A DNA stretch of 6,694 nucleotides from Longimicrobiales bacterium (GTDB taxonomy: Bacteria > Gemmatimonadota > Gemmatimonadetes > Longimicrobiales > Gaopeijiaceae), in the NCBI GenBank assembly GCA_022428035.1, contig JAKMDG010000316.1, positions 1-6,694 of the forward strand, read 5' to 3'. Shown in pieces: positions 5,545-6,694 of the stretch; the first letter of the stretch is position 1, and the number at the start of each line of letters is the position of its first letter. Under the pieces are notes generated by a model that had not been told where the DNA came from, made no database searches, and saw only the letters and a program-made list of their open reading frames with translations. Made by a program: the position numbers and the translations under genes.

Positions 5545-6694
5545 TTACCCGTCCAGCGCCTTTTGAACGGCGGCGATCAGGAGTGGGTAACGCTCGAAAC
5601 CCCAGCGGGCTTCCTCGACATCCATCCGCTCTCGGTTGGTGTGTGCAAAGCGCTCCTCACCCGGCGCGAACCCGACCGTCGGAATCCCGTGTACGCCGCA
5701 CGACCAACCACCGTCGGTTGCGAACTTCCAGGGCCGGATGACCGCTGGGCCCTGCCCTTGCCGTGTCCCAACTGCCTCCGCAGCGGCCAGAATCATCGGA
5801 TCGTCCGCAGACATGAGGAAGCCGGGTGTGAGCAGGTTCCGGTCTTCGACCAGCCCCGTGTACGTACGCTGCCGCTCGATCGCCATCCGGACTTCCCACT
5901 TCAGACCCTCTGGCGTCTCCGGAATCCGCGCGGAGATCGCTTCCCGCACACGATTCTCAAGCATCTCATCGTCGCTGCCCGGCAGAATCCGCCAGTCGAT
6001 CGTCACCACCGCAGAATCGGGGATCACGTTCCGGCTCTCTGGCAGAACATCGACCATCGTCGCGATCAAGCTGGACGCCCCGAGGATCGGATCGGAAGGC
6101 TGGTCTTCGGCCAGGTCGCGGATACCCGCAAGTACGTCGCCCAGGAGATCGAGCGCGTTGTGCGCACGGGCAGGCACGCTGGCATGCCCCGCAAGGCCCA
6201 TGATCGCCACCTCGACCTCCGCACGTCCTCGGTGGCCGATGCAGACGTCTCCGTGCGTTGCCTCACCAATAACAACCACGCCGGGTTCAACGGAGCCGGA
6301 TTCGAGCAGGTGTTTCATCCCGAGCCCACCCCGCTCCTCAAGCACCGTGTGGGCGACAATGACATCACCCGGGGCCTCTCCGATCATCGAAGCCGCCGCG
6401 TACGTCTGAAGCGCAAGCGGGCCCTTGATGTCCATCGCACCGCGTCCGTGCAGGAAACCGTCTCGAACGTCTCCAGAGAACGGGGGGACTTCCCATTCGT
6501 CATGATCTCCCTCGGCAACCACATCCATGTGGCTGTTCAGCAGCGCGGCAGGCGCATCCCCCCGGCCGCGGGCCACACCGATGACGTTCCCGGCCTCGTC
6601 GACCCGGATATCCTCGAGTCCCAGTGCCTCCATCTCTTCCAGCCCGCGCCGGGCCACGTCTCCTTCTTCGCCCCCCAGCCCCCGAATCCGAATG
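5545..6694 (-). CDS. M20-family zinc metallopeptidase/deacylase (YgeY/ArgE/DapE-like), 5' end beyond right edge
   Basis: The frame stays open to the window edge, giving 382 residues here. M20 enzymes are two-zinc hydrolases that remove acyl groups or cleave small peptides in the cytoplasm. In-window numbering gives the metal and catalytic residues: NSHMD (His55, Asp57), GRGAMDIKG (Asp88), VLEERGG (Glu119 catalytic, Glu120 ligand), GEATHG (Glu144) and FAHTNRER (His351). All are intact. The lid/dimerisation domain runs from about 155 to 272, with the GHAS histidine at 170. WKFATDGG and IPTVGFAPGEE (about 322-346) recall the YgeY/ArgE/LysK branch. The true substrate cannot be read from sequence. 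A GTG at 6657 could start a 370-residue form, but GLGGEEGDVARR just before it matches the usual 'sGeEg.va' N-terminal region, so the real start is almost certainly outside the window. It is separated from the ribosomal fusion by 219 nt and may be an independent unit. Confidence 0.9.
   Translation of the reverse strand, partial: IRIRGLGGEEGDVARRGLEEMEALGLEDIRVDEAGNVIGVARGRGDAPAALLNSHMDVVAEGDHDEWEVPPFSGDVRDGFLHGRGAMDIKGPLALQTYAAASMIGEAPGDVIVAHTVLEERGGLGMKHLLESGSVEPGVVVIGEATHGDVCIGHRGRAEVEVAIMGLAGHASVPARAHNALDLLGDVLAGIRDLAEDQPSDPILGASSLIATMVDVLPESRNVIPDSAVVTIDWRILPGSDDEMLENRVREAISARIPETPEGLKWEVRMAIERQRTYTGLVEDRNLLTPGFLMSADDPMILAAAEAVGTRQGQGPAVIRPWKFATDGGWSCGVHGIPTVGFAPGEERFAHTNRERMDVEEARWGFERYPLLIAAVQKALDG

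Overview
The window is GC-rich bacterial chromosome in which every convincing gene lies on the minus strand, so transcription runs from right to left. Gene content (bS6, bS18, a DUF2232-type membrane protein, bL9, RsfS, a short unknown gene, SMC) and the high-GC coding style suggest a Gemmatimonadota-like lineage, possibly from an environmental genome. That placement is inference from remembered gene order, not something the window proves. I see no RNA genes, insertion sequences, CRISPR arrays or phage genes.

In transcription order: (1) an M20 metallopeptidase/deacylase gene, cut at its 5' end by the right edge (5545-6694). (2) A 219-nt intergenic leader (5326-5544) with two strong RNA hairpins, one of which occludes the ribosome binding site of the next gene. 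(3) A single open frame (4657-5325) encoding ribosomal protein bS6 joined to bS18 through a very acidic linker. (4) A polytopic DUF2232-like membrane protein (3695-4636). (5) rplI (3222-3677). (6) rsfS (2840-3211). (7) A 116-nt gap. (8) A 189-residue protein that looks like a BY-kinase/ParA-type P-loop NTPase whose nucleotide-binding motifs have decayed (2154-2723). (9) A 24-codon open frame locked between its neighbours by ATGA overlaps at both ends (2083-2157). (10) smc, present only as its N-terminal ~695 codons (1-2086) and running off the left edge.

The genes from bS6-bS18 to smc are tightly packed (20, 17, 10, 116, then overlapping) and probably form one transcription unit. It would couple production of small- and large-subunit proteins and a ribosome silencing factor to the chromosome condensation ATPase, with the unknown protein and the micro-ORF translationally coupled to smc.

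The most remarkable item is the natural bS6-bS18 fusion. These two proteins bind each other on the 30S platform and usually come from separate adjacent genes. Next are the SD-occluding leader in front of the fusion, the degenerate NTPase before smc, and the doubly coupled micro-ORF.
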